Part shown: in pieces, positions 43,584 to 51,931 of the stretch
Numbering within the stretch: the stretch's first letter is position 1
Layout: every line of letters starts with the position of its first letter
NCBI GenBank assembly: GCA_951812525.1
Contig: OX638316.1
Coordinates: 4,086,506 to 4,150,505 of the forward strand
Length of the DNA: 64,000 nucleotides
Source of the DNA: an uncultured Poribacteria bacterium
Lineage (GTDB): Bacteria; Poribacteria; WGA-4E; WGA-3G
Direction: 5' to 3'
Program-made: the position numbers and the translations under genes
Notes under the pieces: model-generated
The model's database searches: none
The model's input: only the letters and a program-made list of their open reading frames with translations
What the model was told of the DNA's origin: nothing

Positions 43584-44506
43584 AACCCAAGTTGCTACCT
43601 ATGTAAAAAGTTGTTTGATATTGGTAGCGATGATAAACAAAAAGAGTTTCAACTCGAAACCCTGAGCCGTCACGGCGTGAATCGACTTGGGTAGCAACTG
43701 TTCAATGAGACTGTTTGACGTCTCAACTCGCTTGCGATATGTCTGTTGAAGATAAACTTCCCAAGGCGGATCCTGACGCTTTGAGTTCTTCTTACGCAAA
43801 GGTTTGAGCCTAACCCCTGCCGCCTGTAAAGCGTCTTCGACGCCATAATCGCAATAGGCTCTGTCAGCATAGACGACCGAGCCAGGGGGTAGATCGAACC
43901 GATAACATCGCAATCCCCGGACATCACTGAAGGACCCGGGTGTGAAGAAGGCTTCAACGATATGTCCGGCTTCAGTGACCATTAGGTGTACTTTGAGGCC
44001 ATAAAAGTAGCGATGTTTGCTTGCGATCTTCCCGCGCCATGCTTCGCCTTGATACAGCCGCGAGCGTGAAATACGAATGTTGTCGCAGACAGGTGCTGGA
44101 TATGTATCAATGCTATAAATGTGATTCGGATTCTCTGCTATGAATACCTCTGCGAAGTATTCAAACAACGTTTGAAACATCGCAGAGACGCGATGAAGTC
44201 TACGATTATATCGCGAGTGTCCTAACATGTTTGGAATATATCCAAGTGTTTTCAAGGCGGCGCAAGCGGTGTGTTGATTACCTCCAAAGTATCTCGCAGC
44301 GACCAGAGCTGTCGTCATGACTTCAGCATCCGACATCTTTGCCAAGGGATGTTCTTGATGTCCTTCTGCGATTAAAAAGTCGTCACAAATCGTATAAACT
44401 GCTACAATAGTCAAGTCCATGGGATGCTCCTTTGGTTTTTGGGATAAAAACACTATAAAGGATATCCCATGGATTTACAACTACCTACTAACTGGCAACT
44501 TGGGTT
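43584..44506 (-). mobile_element. IS982-family insertion sequence, copy A
   Basis: 923 bp. The ends are AACCCAAGTTGC at 43584 and GCAACTTGGGTT at 44506, in inversion. The 5-bp duplication ATACT flanks it (43579-43583 and 44507-44511). One transposase gene fills it. Copy B at 47020-47942 has the same length and encodes an identical protein but has a different duplication, so the two inserted independently and recently. Confidence 0.85.
43599..44420 (-). CDS. IS982-family transposase (copy A)
   Basis: A 273-residue DDE transposase that cuts and joins the IS ends. The first Asp is in YSIDTYPAPVC, and SKHRYFYGLKVHLMVTEAGHI and VVYADRAYCDYG (second Asp) follow as in IS982 enzymes; a Glu in VETSNSLIEQL completes the triad. 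The start at 44420 (MDLTIV) has AAGGAG 6 bases upstream. The protein is identical to copy B at 47106-47927, and no frameshift is seen, so it should be active. Confidence 0.9.
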   Translation of the reverse strand: MDLTIVAVYTICDDFLIAEGHQEHPLAKMSDAEVMTTALVAARYFGGNQHTACAALKTLGYIPNMLGHSRYNRRLHRVSAMFQTLFEYFAEVFIAENPNHIYSIDTYPAPVCDNIRISRSRLYQGEAWRGKIASKHRYFYGLKVHLMVTEAGHIVEAFFTPGSFSDVRGLRCYRFDLPPGSVVYADRAYCDYGVEDALQAAGVRLKPLRKKNSKRQDPPWEVYLQQTYRKRVETSNSLIEQLLPKSIHAVTAQGFELKLFLFIIATNIKQLFT

Positions 44507-44548
44507 ATACTAACAGTTTGCGGGACAAATCCTCTTTATTAATTCACG

Positions 44549-47005
44549 TCATTGTAACCCATCAATCCAACACCGCCTTCCATCGGTGCGGACGGTAATC
44601 GCTGCGGCTTGATCGGTTCGCAACTGGAGACAACCGCGCGCCTGATATCGCGCAACCACATCTTCATGCGGCAGTTGATACGGATTGTCTTCACCGAGCG
44701 AGAAAATCGCACAAAGCGGCTGGACTGCATCTATAAACGGTGCGCTACTTGATGTCGCACTCCCGTGATGTGGGACTTTCAGGACTTCTGAACGGAGATC
44801 TTGCCCGGATGCGACGATTCGCGCCTCTGCATTCTTACCGATGTCGCCTGTAAAGAGAATATCTATCTCACCGTAAGTAAGTTTCATGACGAGGGAATCG
44901 TCGTTTTTGTCATCATCCAGCAGATTCGTGGATGCAGCGTCAATAGGATGTAGTATGTTCAATGTGGCTGTCGGTGTGAGTTCAAGCTTTCCAGCGTACG
45001 GGAACGTATAAGGAATATCGCGTGCTTTGGCAATAGCACGTAGTCGCTGATGTATTTCGGAATCGAGTGGCACATCCGATATGCCGAGGATACGTGAGAC
45101 TTCAAAGTGCTGTAAAATATGACCGAGTCCTCCACCGTGGTCGAGGTCTGGATGTGTGAGTACGACCATGTCAAGCTTCCGAATCCCGTGAGCGTCAAGG
45201 TAGGGTTCAATCACCCGTTTACCAACATCGTAGTCAACCACCTTCTGCCGTTTCTCGTCGTAATATGCGCGCTGGATACCACCATCAATCAACACCGTTC
45301 GATTATCTGGAAACCTGATGACAGCGGCGTCGCCTTGTCCGACATCAAGGGTTACCACCTCCAGAAGCCGACCCCTCTCGTGAAAAGCTGCATCCCAAAT
45401 CCAGATTGCGACAACCGATAGCCCAATGAGGCTTGCGATTCTCCACCGATGATAGACAAATCGCCAGTGTGCGACCCCTAAACAGACAGCGATGTACAGA
45501 ATGAAGATGCCGAATGTCGGTGGTGTTAGTTTCATCACCGCCCATGCCTGCCCAAACGCTCCGATGAGTCCCAAGAAGATGAAAATAATTATGTTGTTAA
45601 GAAGGGCAAACAGGTTCGCCAACGGCAACCATATCATACCAACACATACGGATACCATACCCAGTGCGACAATGAACAATACGAGTCCAACCGCAAAAGG
45701 ACCGACAACGATACCCAACGGATATGCCCGAAAAAAATAGTAAGTAATTAAAGGTGTTGTTCCGATTTGTGCGGCAATCGTCACGAGATAAGAACGGACA
45801 AGCCATTTAAGCGTAGCATTCTGAAAATTTGTCAGATTGACACCCCTGATTAAGAGTGAATCGTCCGTGCTTTCCCATAGCCGACGGAAAGGTCTCTCCA
45901 TCTTCGGAACGAAATAGACGATTGCCGTTACAGCAACAAACGAAAGTTGAAAACCAACATCCCACAACTGGAATGGATTCAAAAGAAGTAACACTAAAGC
46001 AGCAAACCCTAACACGTTGAAGAGATCAGCGTCCCGATCGACAAGCTTGGCGGCAAGGAATAAGATTGTCATCAACGAAGCACGAAAGACGGAGGGTCGG
46101 AAACCGACCAAGCAGGCATAAATCAGTACTGCTATAATGGTCAGGAGGTAGCGGAGTTTATGCGGAAACAGAAAGATTGAAAAACCGAGGTAGCAGAACA
46201 TCGCAACGAGTCCAACGTGTAGACCGGAGACTGCCAGCACATGAAAGGTGCCGCTATTTCGGAAGATGTCCAACGTCTCTGTCGGTAGGTCGCTCCGTTT
46301 GCCGAGTAAGATGCCTTTGAGAAGCTGAGCGTGCAGAGAGGGTTCTAAACGGTGTTGTTCTGTTTCAGGCTCCGTATAGACGGCATCTATAACGCCTTCG
46401 GTACGGATACGGAGTGCCTCTATCCACCTTAAGGGAAACAAACCGCCCTGTTTACCTATTTGCAGGAATCCTTTGGCATCGATTATGCCGACGACATCCT
46501 TCCGGGCAAGATAAGCATTGTAATCAAAACCACCGGGGTTCCGTTTACCTTGCGGTTGTCGGAGGATACCTGTGAGGGTTATGTGTTTGCCGTATCGGAG
46601 CGGTTGCAAGTCTTGGAATCTGATGAGAAATTTCGCCTTCACCTGCTGTGATGGATCCGATAACAACTGGAGTTCGCCGACGGCATAACAGGCATCCCAC
46701 GCGTTTCCACGTTCGGGTTGATACGCTGTGGCACCTGAAAAACTAACGGGTTGGTTATAAAAATGTTCTGGGATTTCCAAATGCGAGGCAGTTTCTAAGC
46801 GTAGCATACCACCAGCAAAAACGGCGAGATGGAGCAATCCGTAAGAAATGAAACGTCTACGTTTTCTGGTGATGATGCTACCGATAAAACCGAATAAGAT
46901 GGAGAGCCAGAGCCATAGAAAAGGGATAGCCGTCCAGCTTCCAGCAACAATGCCGAGGAGATACGGAATAAGAAAGTAGAGTGCGGGACGAGGTGTAATT
47001 TTCAT
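44549..47005 (-). CDS. comEC: ComEC/Rec2 family DNA-uptake channel protein
   Basis: An 818-residue membrane protein that in competent bacteria carries single-stranded DNA across the inner membrane. The N-terminal helices and OB-like domain (about 1-220), the competence domain with AQLLKGILLGKRSDLP and FHVLAVSGLHVGLVAMFCYLG, and the C-terminal metallo-beta-lactamase domain (TLDVGQGDAAVIRFP, VLTHPDLDHGGGLGH, VPHHGSATSSS) are all present. An in-frame extension of 34 codons upstream comes from the neighbouring IS and is not part of the gene. IS copy B ends 15 bases before the start codon, so native control sequences are displaced. Confidence 0.9.
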   Translation of the reverse strand: MKITPRPALYFLIPYLLGIVAGSWTAIPFLWLWLSILFGFIGSIITRKRRRFISYGLLHLAVFAGGMLRLETASHLEIPEHFYNQPVSFSGATAYQPERGNAWDACYAVGELQLLSDPSQQVKAKFLIRFQDLQPLRYGKHITLTGILRQPQGKRNPGGFDYNAYLARKDVVGIIDAKGFLQIGKQGGLFPLRWIEALRIRTEGVIDAVYTEPETEQHRLEPSLHAQLLKGILLGKRSDLPTETLDIFRNSGTFHVLAVSGLHVGLVAMFCYLGFSIFLFPHKLRYLLTIIAVLIYACLVGFRPSVFRASLMTILFLAAKLVDRDADLFNVLGFAALVLLLLNPFQLWDVGFQLSFVAVTAIVYFVPKMERPFRRLWESTDDSLLIRGVNLTNFQNATLKWLVRSYLVTIAAQIGTTPLITYYFFRAYPLGIVVGPFAVGLVLFIVALGMVSVCVGMIWLPLANLFALLNNIIIFIFLGLIGAFGQAWAVMKLTPPTFGIFILYIAVCLGVAHWRFVYHRWRIASLIGLSVVAIWIWDAAFHERGRLLEVVTLDVGQGDAAVIRFPDNRTVLIDGGIQRAYYDEKRQKVVDYDVGKRVIEPYLDAHGIRKLDMVVLTHPDLDHGGGLGHILQHFEVSRILGISDVPLDSEIHQRLRAIAKARDIPYTFPYAGKLELTPTATLNILHPIDAASTNLLDDDKNDDSLVMKLTYGEIDILFTGDIGKNAEARIVASGQDLRSEVLKVPHHGSATSSSAPFIDAVQPLCAIFSLGEDNPYQLPHEDVVARYQARGCLQLRTDQAAAITVRTDGRRCWIDGLQ

Positions 47006-47019
47006 CGTTTGGTTATTAT

Positions 47020-47942
47020 AACCCAAGTTGCCAGTTAGTAGGTAGTTGTAAATCCATGGGATATCCTTTATAGTGTTTTTATCCCAAAAACCAAAGGAGC
47101 ATCCCATGGACTTGACTATTGTAGCAGTTTATACGATTTGTGACGACTTTTTAATCGCAGAAGGACATCAAGAACATCCCTTGGCAAAGATGTCGGATGC
47201 TGAAGTCATGACGACAGCTCTGGTCGCTGCGAGATACTTTGGAGGTAATCAACACACCGCTTGCGCCGCCTTGAAAACACTTGGATATATTCCAAACATG
47301 TTAGGACACTCGCGATATAATCGTAGACTTCATCGCGTCTCTGCGATGTTTCAAACGTTGTTTGAATACTTCGCAGAGGTATTCATAGCAGAGAATCCGA
47401 ATCACATTTATAGCATTGATACATATCCAGCACCTGTCTGCGACAACATTCGTATTTCACGCTCGCGGCTGTATCAAGGCGAAGCATGGCGCGGGAAGAT
47501 CGCAAGCAAACATCGCTACTTTTATGGCCTCAAAGTACACCTAATGGTCACTGAAGCCGGACATATCGTTGAAGCCTTCTTCACACCCGGGTCCTTCAGT
47601 GATGTCCGGGGATTGCGATGTTATCGGTTCGATCTACCCCCTGGCTCGGTCGTCTATGCTGACAGAGCCTATTGCGATTATGGCGTCGAAGACGCTTTAC
47701 AGGCGGCAGGGGTTAGGCTCAAACCTTTGCGTAAGAAGAACTCAAAGCGTCAGGATCCGCCTTGGGAAGTTTATCTTCAACAGACATATCGCAAGCGAGT
47801 TGAGACGTCAAACAGTCTCATTGAACAGTTGCTACCCAAGTCGATTCACGCCGTGACGGCTCAGGGTTTCGAGTTGAAACTCTTTTTGTTTATCATCGCT
47901 ACCAATATCAAACAACTTTTTACATAGGTAGCAACTTGGGTT
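47020..47942 (+). mobile_element. IS982-family insertion sequence, copy B
   Basis: 923 bp, inverted relative to copy A. The ends are AACCCAAGTTGC and GCAACTTGGGTT. The 5-bp duplication ATTAT flanks it (47015-47019 and 47943-47947). It lies 15 bases upstream of the comEC start codon, with its transposase reading away from comEC. Confidence 0.85.
47106..47927 (+). CDS. IS982-family transposase (copy B)
   Basis: A 273-residue transposase identical in sequence to the one at 43599-44420, with the same ribosome-binding site (AAGGAG, 6 bases). Catalytic motifs are SIDTYPAPVC, VVYADRAY and the final Glu-bearing helix. The perfect identity of the two proteins points to recent transposition within this genome. 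Confidence 0.9.
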   Translation: MDLTIVAVYTICDDFLIAEGHQEHPLAKMSDAEVMTTALVAARYFGGNQHTACAALKTLGYIPNMLGHSRYNRRLHRVSAMFQTLFEYFAEVFIAENPNHIYSIDTYPAPVCDNIRISRSRLYQGEAWRGKIASKHRYFYGLKVHLMVTEAGHIVEAFFTPGSFSDVRGLRCYRFDLPPGSVVYADRAYCDYGVEDALQAAGVRLKPLRKKNSKRQDPPWEVYLQQTYRKRVETSNSLIEQLLPKSIHAVTAQGFELKLFLFIIATNIKQLFT

Positions 47943-47978
47943 ATTATAGCAATATATGTTGTTGGTTATAAGTTAAAG

Positions 47979-48003
47979 TCGCGATCGGGAGATCGCTCCT
48001 ACT
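47979..48003. repeat. hairpin repeat of the GTCGCGAT...CTCCTAC family
   Basis: GCGATC-GGGA-GATCGC forms a tight stem followed by TCCTAC. Other members are at 18156, 37685, 61351, 61417, 61451 and 63119. REP-like; it lies in the gap between IS copy B and the next gene. Confidence 0.55.
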
Positions 48004-48072
48004 AGGGTCATTTGACACAATCGGCGTTTCATGATACAATGCGGTTTGATATAACACTACAAGGAAACATAA

Positions 48073-49431
48073 ATGCCAGAAAACAGTATCCTTTCACAAA
48101 TGCCCATAGATTTGGGCGATAACCTGAAACTCCGATTCGCCACCTTAGACGATGTGGATGCACTTGCTGAGTTTAACGCCCGACTCCACGAAGATGTGAA
48201 CATAAATCAAGCGATCCGAGACCTGATGTTGGGGGATCATCCGACCTGTAAGGCAAGCGATTTCACTATCGTTGAAGATATCAAGACCGGGAAGATCGTG
48301 TCGTCGATGTGTCTCATCTCGCAGACTTGGACGTATAGCGGGATTTCCTTCCCGTTTGGACAACCTGAATTCGTCGCCACTGAATCCGAGTATCGTAGAA
48401 GAGGACTTGTCCGTAAGCAGTTTGAGGTGATCCACGCCTTGAGTGAGACACGCGGGGAATTGATGCAAGGTATTACAGGTATACCGTGGTATTACCGACT
48501 GTTCGGGTACGAGATGGCACTGGACATGGAAGCGGCGCATGTCATTGATGGTATTCACATGCCAACCCTGAAAAAAGGGCAGACTGAGACGTGCCAACTC
48601 CGACCGCGGACGGATACGGACAATGCTTTTATTCAAGAGGTATACGCTCACTCGATCGAATCACAGGTTTTTGATTGCCATCGAACCCCCGAGGTGTGGG
48701 AGTATGAATTCAACGGGCGGTCTCCGAAGAGTGACGCACGGCACCAATGGCTACTCATCGAAGATATGCAAGGGACACGGCTCGGATACGTGCAACATCT
48801 TCCGTGGTGTTACGAGGGTTATTACGAGGGCGCCGACTCTGGTACTAATTTCATTGTCATACGTATGGAGTTGAAACCTGGGGTCGGATACCTACACCTG
48901 ATTCCGTCGCTATTACGAGCGTTGTGGAAAACGGCGAAGGCGACACCGGTGGCTACCGAATGTACAAACCCAGAAGCATCAGGGATTCAGTTCATGTTAG
49001 GACGTGAGCATCCGTTCTATAGCGGACTCCCCAAATCTGTCGTCCGTAAAGATCCTCCGTATGCGTGGTACATCCGGGTGCCGAATCTAATAGCGTTCCT
49101 ACGACATATCCAACCTGCATTGGAAAAACATCTTATCGGGACAGTCGCCGAGGGGTACACTGGGGAACTCAAGCTCAACTTCTATCGAACAGGCATTCAC
49201 TTTACTTTTGAAGACGGTCGCATAACGAATCTCACTGACTGGACACCCAAGGACGTTGAAGAGGGTGACGCTGCGTTTCCAGATCTAACTTTCTTGCAGC
49301 TCCTGTGCGGACGGTGTCGCACGGAGGAATTGACAGCAAACTTCGTCGATTGCTGGACGAATGGCACAACGCCCGCGGTCCTGCTCAATTGTCTGTTCCC
49401 ACAATTCAAAAGTGAAATTTGGCATCTGTAG
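48073..49431 (+). CDS. GNAT acetyltransferase with C-terminal SCP2-like domain
   Basis: A 452-residue protein of the Eis-like architecture. The first GNAT domain (about 18-150) has VATESEYRRRGLVRKQFEVIH, an R-R-x-G-L/G acetyl-CoA loop; a second degenerate GNAT domain (about 190-330) follows; the C-terminal 100 residues (VAEGYTGELKLNFYRTG, ALLNCLFPQ) resemble an SCP2-type sterol-carrier fold. Eis proteins acetylate amines such as aminoglycosides; the substrate here is not known. The upstream stretch ends with ACAAGGAAAC before the ATG. It appears monocistronic. Confidence 0.82.
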   Translation: MPENSILSQMPIDLGDNLKLRFATLDDVDALAEFNARLHEDVNINQAIRDLMLGDHPTCKASDFTIVEDIKTGKIVSSMCLISQTWTYSGISFPFGQPEFVATESEYRRRGLVRKQFEVIHALSETRGELMQGITGIPWYYRLFGYEMALDMEAAHVIDGIHMPTLKKGQTETCQLRPRTDTDNAFIQEVYAHSIESQVFDCHRTPEVWEYEFNGRSPKSDARHQWLLIEDMQGTRLGYVQHLPWCYEGYYEGADSGTNFIVIRMELKPGVGYLHLIPSLLRALWKTAKATPVATECTNPEASGIQFMLGREHPFYSGLPKSVVRKDPPYAWYIRVPNLIAFLRHIQPALEKHLIGTVAEGYTGELKLNFYRTGIHFTFEDGRITNLTDWTPKDVEEGDAAFPDLTFLQLLCGRCRTEELTANFVDCWTNGTTPAVLLNCLFPQFKSEIWHL

Positions 49432-49534
49432 AGTGGCGATCAGCGATTAGCAGTCAGCAGTCGGATGTTATAATAGAGGGAAACGTTTTTACTGCCACAC
49501 TACCAACAGCTAACTGCCAACCGCCATTAAAACC

Positions 49535-50104
49535 ATGACAACGCAATCGCATGCTATCCTCAACATAGCGATCCTCTCAAAGCGATACAAGCCTTATCTC
49601 CACTCCTACGCCTGCCTCGGTGCGGTGATTCCCGACATACCGATATTCATCTTCTTCGCAGTGCAAACGTTTATCCTCAGAACACCACAGCGTGAAATGT
49701 GGGGTTCTCGATACTTCATGGCGGCGTGGCAGAACTTCTTTGATATTTTCAATTCTGTCCCGCTGATTCTGATTCTGTTGGGGATTGGGTATTTTCTGAT
49801 GCATTCTGAGCGCATGACAGTTTTCGCATGGAGTATGCTGATCCACTGCGCTTTTGACTTCTTGACCCACAACGATGATGGACATCGTCACTTCTACCCG
49901 ATATCCGGTTTTATCTTTGAAAGTCCTGTTTCCTATTGGGATCGAGACCACTACGCTGAGATCGTTGCACCGATTGAACGGTTGGTTATAATTGCTGCGT
50001 CTATCTATCTGTTTCCACGGTTGAAGACTCGACTTGGGCGTGTCGTTCTGGTGATCATCAATGTGCTGTTCCTCGCCTCTTTTTTCCTCCGCAGGTTCTT
50101 TTGA
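49535..50104 (+). CDS. membrane protein, possible YdjM/DUF457-like
   Basis: A 189-residue protein with about four hydrophobic segments (around 28-46, 73-87, 96-108 and 155-185). The N-terminal TQSHAILNIAILSKR and the inner GAVIPDIPIF and HCAFDFLTHNDDGH place His and Asp in positions like those of membrane-bound metal-dependent hydrolases (YdjM/DUF457), which begin with an H-x-x-x-N-type segment. Function in that family is unproven. The ribosome-binding site is weak. Confidence 0.65.
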   Translation: MTTQSHAILNIAILSKRYKPYLHSYACLGAVIPDIPIFIFFAVQTFILRTPQREMWGSRYFMAAWQNFFDIFNSVPLILILLGIGYFLMHSERMTVFAWSMLIHCAFDFLTHNDDGHRHFYPISGFIFESPVSYWDRDHYAEIVAPIERLVIIAASIYLFPRLKTRLGRVVLVIINVLFLASFFLRRFF

Positions 50105-50316
50105 TTGCCATTGGTAGATTATCTGAATCAGGATTTTCAGGATTCGTGGATTTTCAGGATAAGAGATTCATGTGGTGAATCTTTAATTTCATAGTTGTCA
50201 GGAATGGTCTAAAGCAGGATTATATAGAATTAAAGGACCGGTAAAGATACTGGACTCACATTAAGAAAACCGTGAAAGCGTTTTGATTCCATACTGGTTC
50301 GATTAAAAAATATATC
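50105..50316. repeat. dispersed repeat and relict at the 3' edge of the csm operon
   Basis: TTGGTAGATTATCTGAATCA and the following CATGTGGTGAATCTTTAATT at 50112-50190 are homologous to 57931-58010, on the other side of the csm operon. GGTAAAGATACTGG at 50241-50254 equals the unit of the tandem array at 58127. A lone CRISPR-type repeat ends the stretch (50280-50309). Confidence 0.6.
50280..50309 (+). repeat. solitary CRISPR repeat (degenerate)
   Basis: This 30-mer matches the array repeat at 28 of 30 positions (C5 to T, G30 to A) and has the same orientation, but lies 8.4 kb away, 7 bases past the CARF-HEPN gene stop codon. It is probably a relict of an older array end or a by-product of rearrangement. 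Confidence 0.75.
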
Positions 50317-51534
50317 TTAGTCTTGATTTGGTAAAAGGGTATCAAAGGCTTTTTGTAATGTTTTGTGCAACTTCTGTTCGTTCATGAGTATTTTTTGAAC
50401 TCTCTTAGCATTAGGTAGGGTCCCGTGTGCCAAGGCATTGCGAATCTGATTAAGATTTTCGCATGCCTCACGATTGTCCCCCAATTCTTGCCCAGCACCT
50501 AAAGACAACTGCTGAACTTCGACTAGAATTTCCAAATCTCGACGATTATCTCTATTTATTGGATCGTGTCCTTTCGCCTCACACACCAGAGTGACAATTG
50601 CTTCCCAAGCGAATAGAGCAGCACGTACATAGTCCCGACGTTTTAGGTATTGGCGAGCGAGTTCGGCTTGCTGTCTGGAAAGACCGTTTAGATCCACCCA
50701 CGCCAAACGGTCAGCCAATCTCTGATGAAACAGACCTGATGCCCCCACAAGGTTAGGTTCAAGAACACGCCTGAATTTACGTATCTCGTCAGCCGCTTGA
50801 GACAAATTGAATGTCCGTTCGTGAAAAGCAGCGTTTTCGAGATGTTTTGCCTTATCTACTTCCATTCCATCTTTAGTGAGAAGTGATCCAAATACCCGAT
50901 AATCTCCAGTCGCGTCAAAGCGATTAAGAGCATCCAACCACTGCCGAACTCTGTCAAGACCGTCCAACTGAAGTACAGGAGTGATGTCTTCCTGAGTCAT
51001 GTCAAGTGCACCGTACCACAGATTCTTCACTTCAAGACCACGCACACGCGATAGCATGAAAACCGAAAGAAAGCCGATCATGCCGAAATGACGAAACCCA
51101 TGGGTCAAATCGAAATTGACTGTCCCTTCAGGAACATTGTTGGCAATAACATCCAATATTTTGTACTGCTCGTCCTCATTTCTTCCAAATGGGATCAGTC
51201 GTGGAACAACTTCACAACCAACAGCACGGCACATTAAACTCGCAACCCGATCCAAATGCTTCTGTTCAACTTCTTCTCTGGTTTCGGCATCAATAAGTTC
51301 AAGTCGCGCTTCCTCTTCCTCGCCTTCTGCCGCGAGATTCTCTACTAATACTCCCCATTGACTACTACTTGTGCCTAAAATGACTATACGGTCTGGATTT
51401 ATGTATTCTGCCAATGCAAGTCCAAAAAATGCTGTTGTTTTCGTGGATTTATCTGGAAACTCGTACGTGGTTTTTCGGTAGCCGGTTGCTTTATTTTCTC
51501 GTCCTCTGCCGAGAAATGTCACAAATGTTTTCAC
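50317..51534 (-). CDS. csx2: CARF-HEPN ribonuclease, TIGR02221/Csx2-like
   Basis: A 405-residue ancillary type III effector. The CARF half (1-about 200) contains the DxTHG motif at Asp142-Gly146 (NFDLTHGFRH), where cyclic oligoadenylate binds. The HEPN half contains the RNase motif Arg365-N-A-L-A-His370. The expected role is non-specific RNA cleavage when Cas10 makes cyclic oligoadenylate. It starts with GTG, overlapping the preceding gene by 4 bases (GTGA), so it is coupled to the DUF1874 protein. It is the last gene of the csm operon. Confidence 0.85.
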   Translation of the reverse strand: MKTFVTFLGRGRENKATGYRKTTYEFPDKSTKTTAFFGLALAEYINPDRIVILGTSSSQWGVLVENLAAEGEEEEARLELIDAETREEVEQKHLDRVASLMCRAVGCEVVPRLIPFGRNEDEQYKILDVIANNVPEGTVNFDLTHGFRHFGMIGFLSVFMLSRVRGLEVKNLWYGALDMTQEDITPVLQLDGLDRVRQWLDALNRFDATGDYRVFGSLLTKDGMEVDKAKHLENAAFHERTFNLSQAADEIRKFRRVLEPNLVGASGLFHQRLADRLAWVDLNGLSRQQAELARQYLKRRDYVRAALFAWEAIVTLVCEAKGHDPINRDNRRDLEILVEVQQLSLGAGQELGDNREACENLNQIRNALAHGTLPNAKRVQKILMNEQKLHKTLQKAFDTLLPNQD

Positions 51535-51884
51535 TTAATTCCCTCTCCTTCGTTCAAAGATCGCCAATGGCAAATAAAGAATTCGAGATCATCTAACGAC
51601 GGTTGATATGTGCTGGTGTTGGACGGATCTTGTACACGGTGGCGAAGCTTAACGATGAGCATCACATCTCCTGTTGCCAGTTTTGCCTGTCCTCTTGATA
51701 CTTCGATCTCAATGTCCGTAAATTGTTGAATTAAACGAGCGGTTTCAGGATAGCCGATATAACTCTGAAAATCACCAGTTGCGGCGGCTTCCTGTAGAAC
51801 ATTTCGGAATGTTCCTAGGGAAATACGTTTTAATGTATACACGCCTTCGGTGGGCATGACAGCGGAGTTGAGTAAAAGAATCAT
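51531..51884 (-). CDS. DUF1874 protein, Crn2/AcrIII-1-like, with His-to-Tyr change
   Basis: A 117-residue protein. MILLLNSAVMP, TLKRISLGTF, FQSYIGYPETARLIQQ, GQAKLATGDVMLIVKLRHRV follow the DUF1874 pattern. Viral AcrIII-1 and bacterial Crn2 proteins of this family degrade cyclic tetra-adenylate to switch off type III signalling, using a His in the IGH motif. Here that position is Tyr45 (IGYPET), so ring-nuclease activity may be lost or altered while ligand binding remains. An Arg at 81 or 83 aligns with the other active-site region. It sits between csm5 and the CARF-HEPN gene. Assignment rests on pattern recognition and not on a search. Confidence 0.72.
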   Translation of the reverse strand: MILLLNSAVMPTEGVYTLKRISLGTFRNVLQEAAATGDFQSYIGYPETARLIQQFTDIEIEVSRGQAKLATGDVMLIVKLRHRVQDPSNTSTYQPSLDDLEFFICHWRSLNEGEGIK

Positions 51885-51931
51885 GTAGGTTATGCCGGAA
51901 ACGTGTGATAAATCGCGCTATTACAAACAGT

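Noticed and set aside
46999-47107. Longer comEC starting at 47107
   Set aside because: The extra 34 codons are the end of IS copy B read on the other strand; homology starts at 47005.
43579-47947. Composite transposon carrying comEC between the two 923-bp IS copies
   Set aside because: Each IS has its own 5-bp duplication (ATACT and ATTAT), and the outer flanks differ, so they inserted separately; comEC is a normal chromosomal gene.
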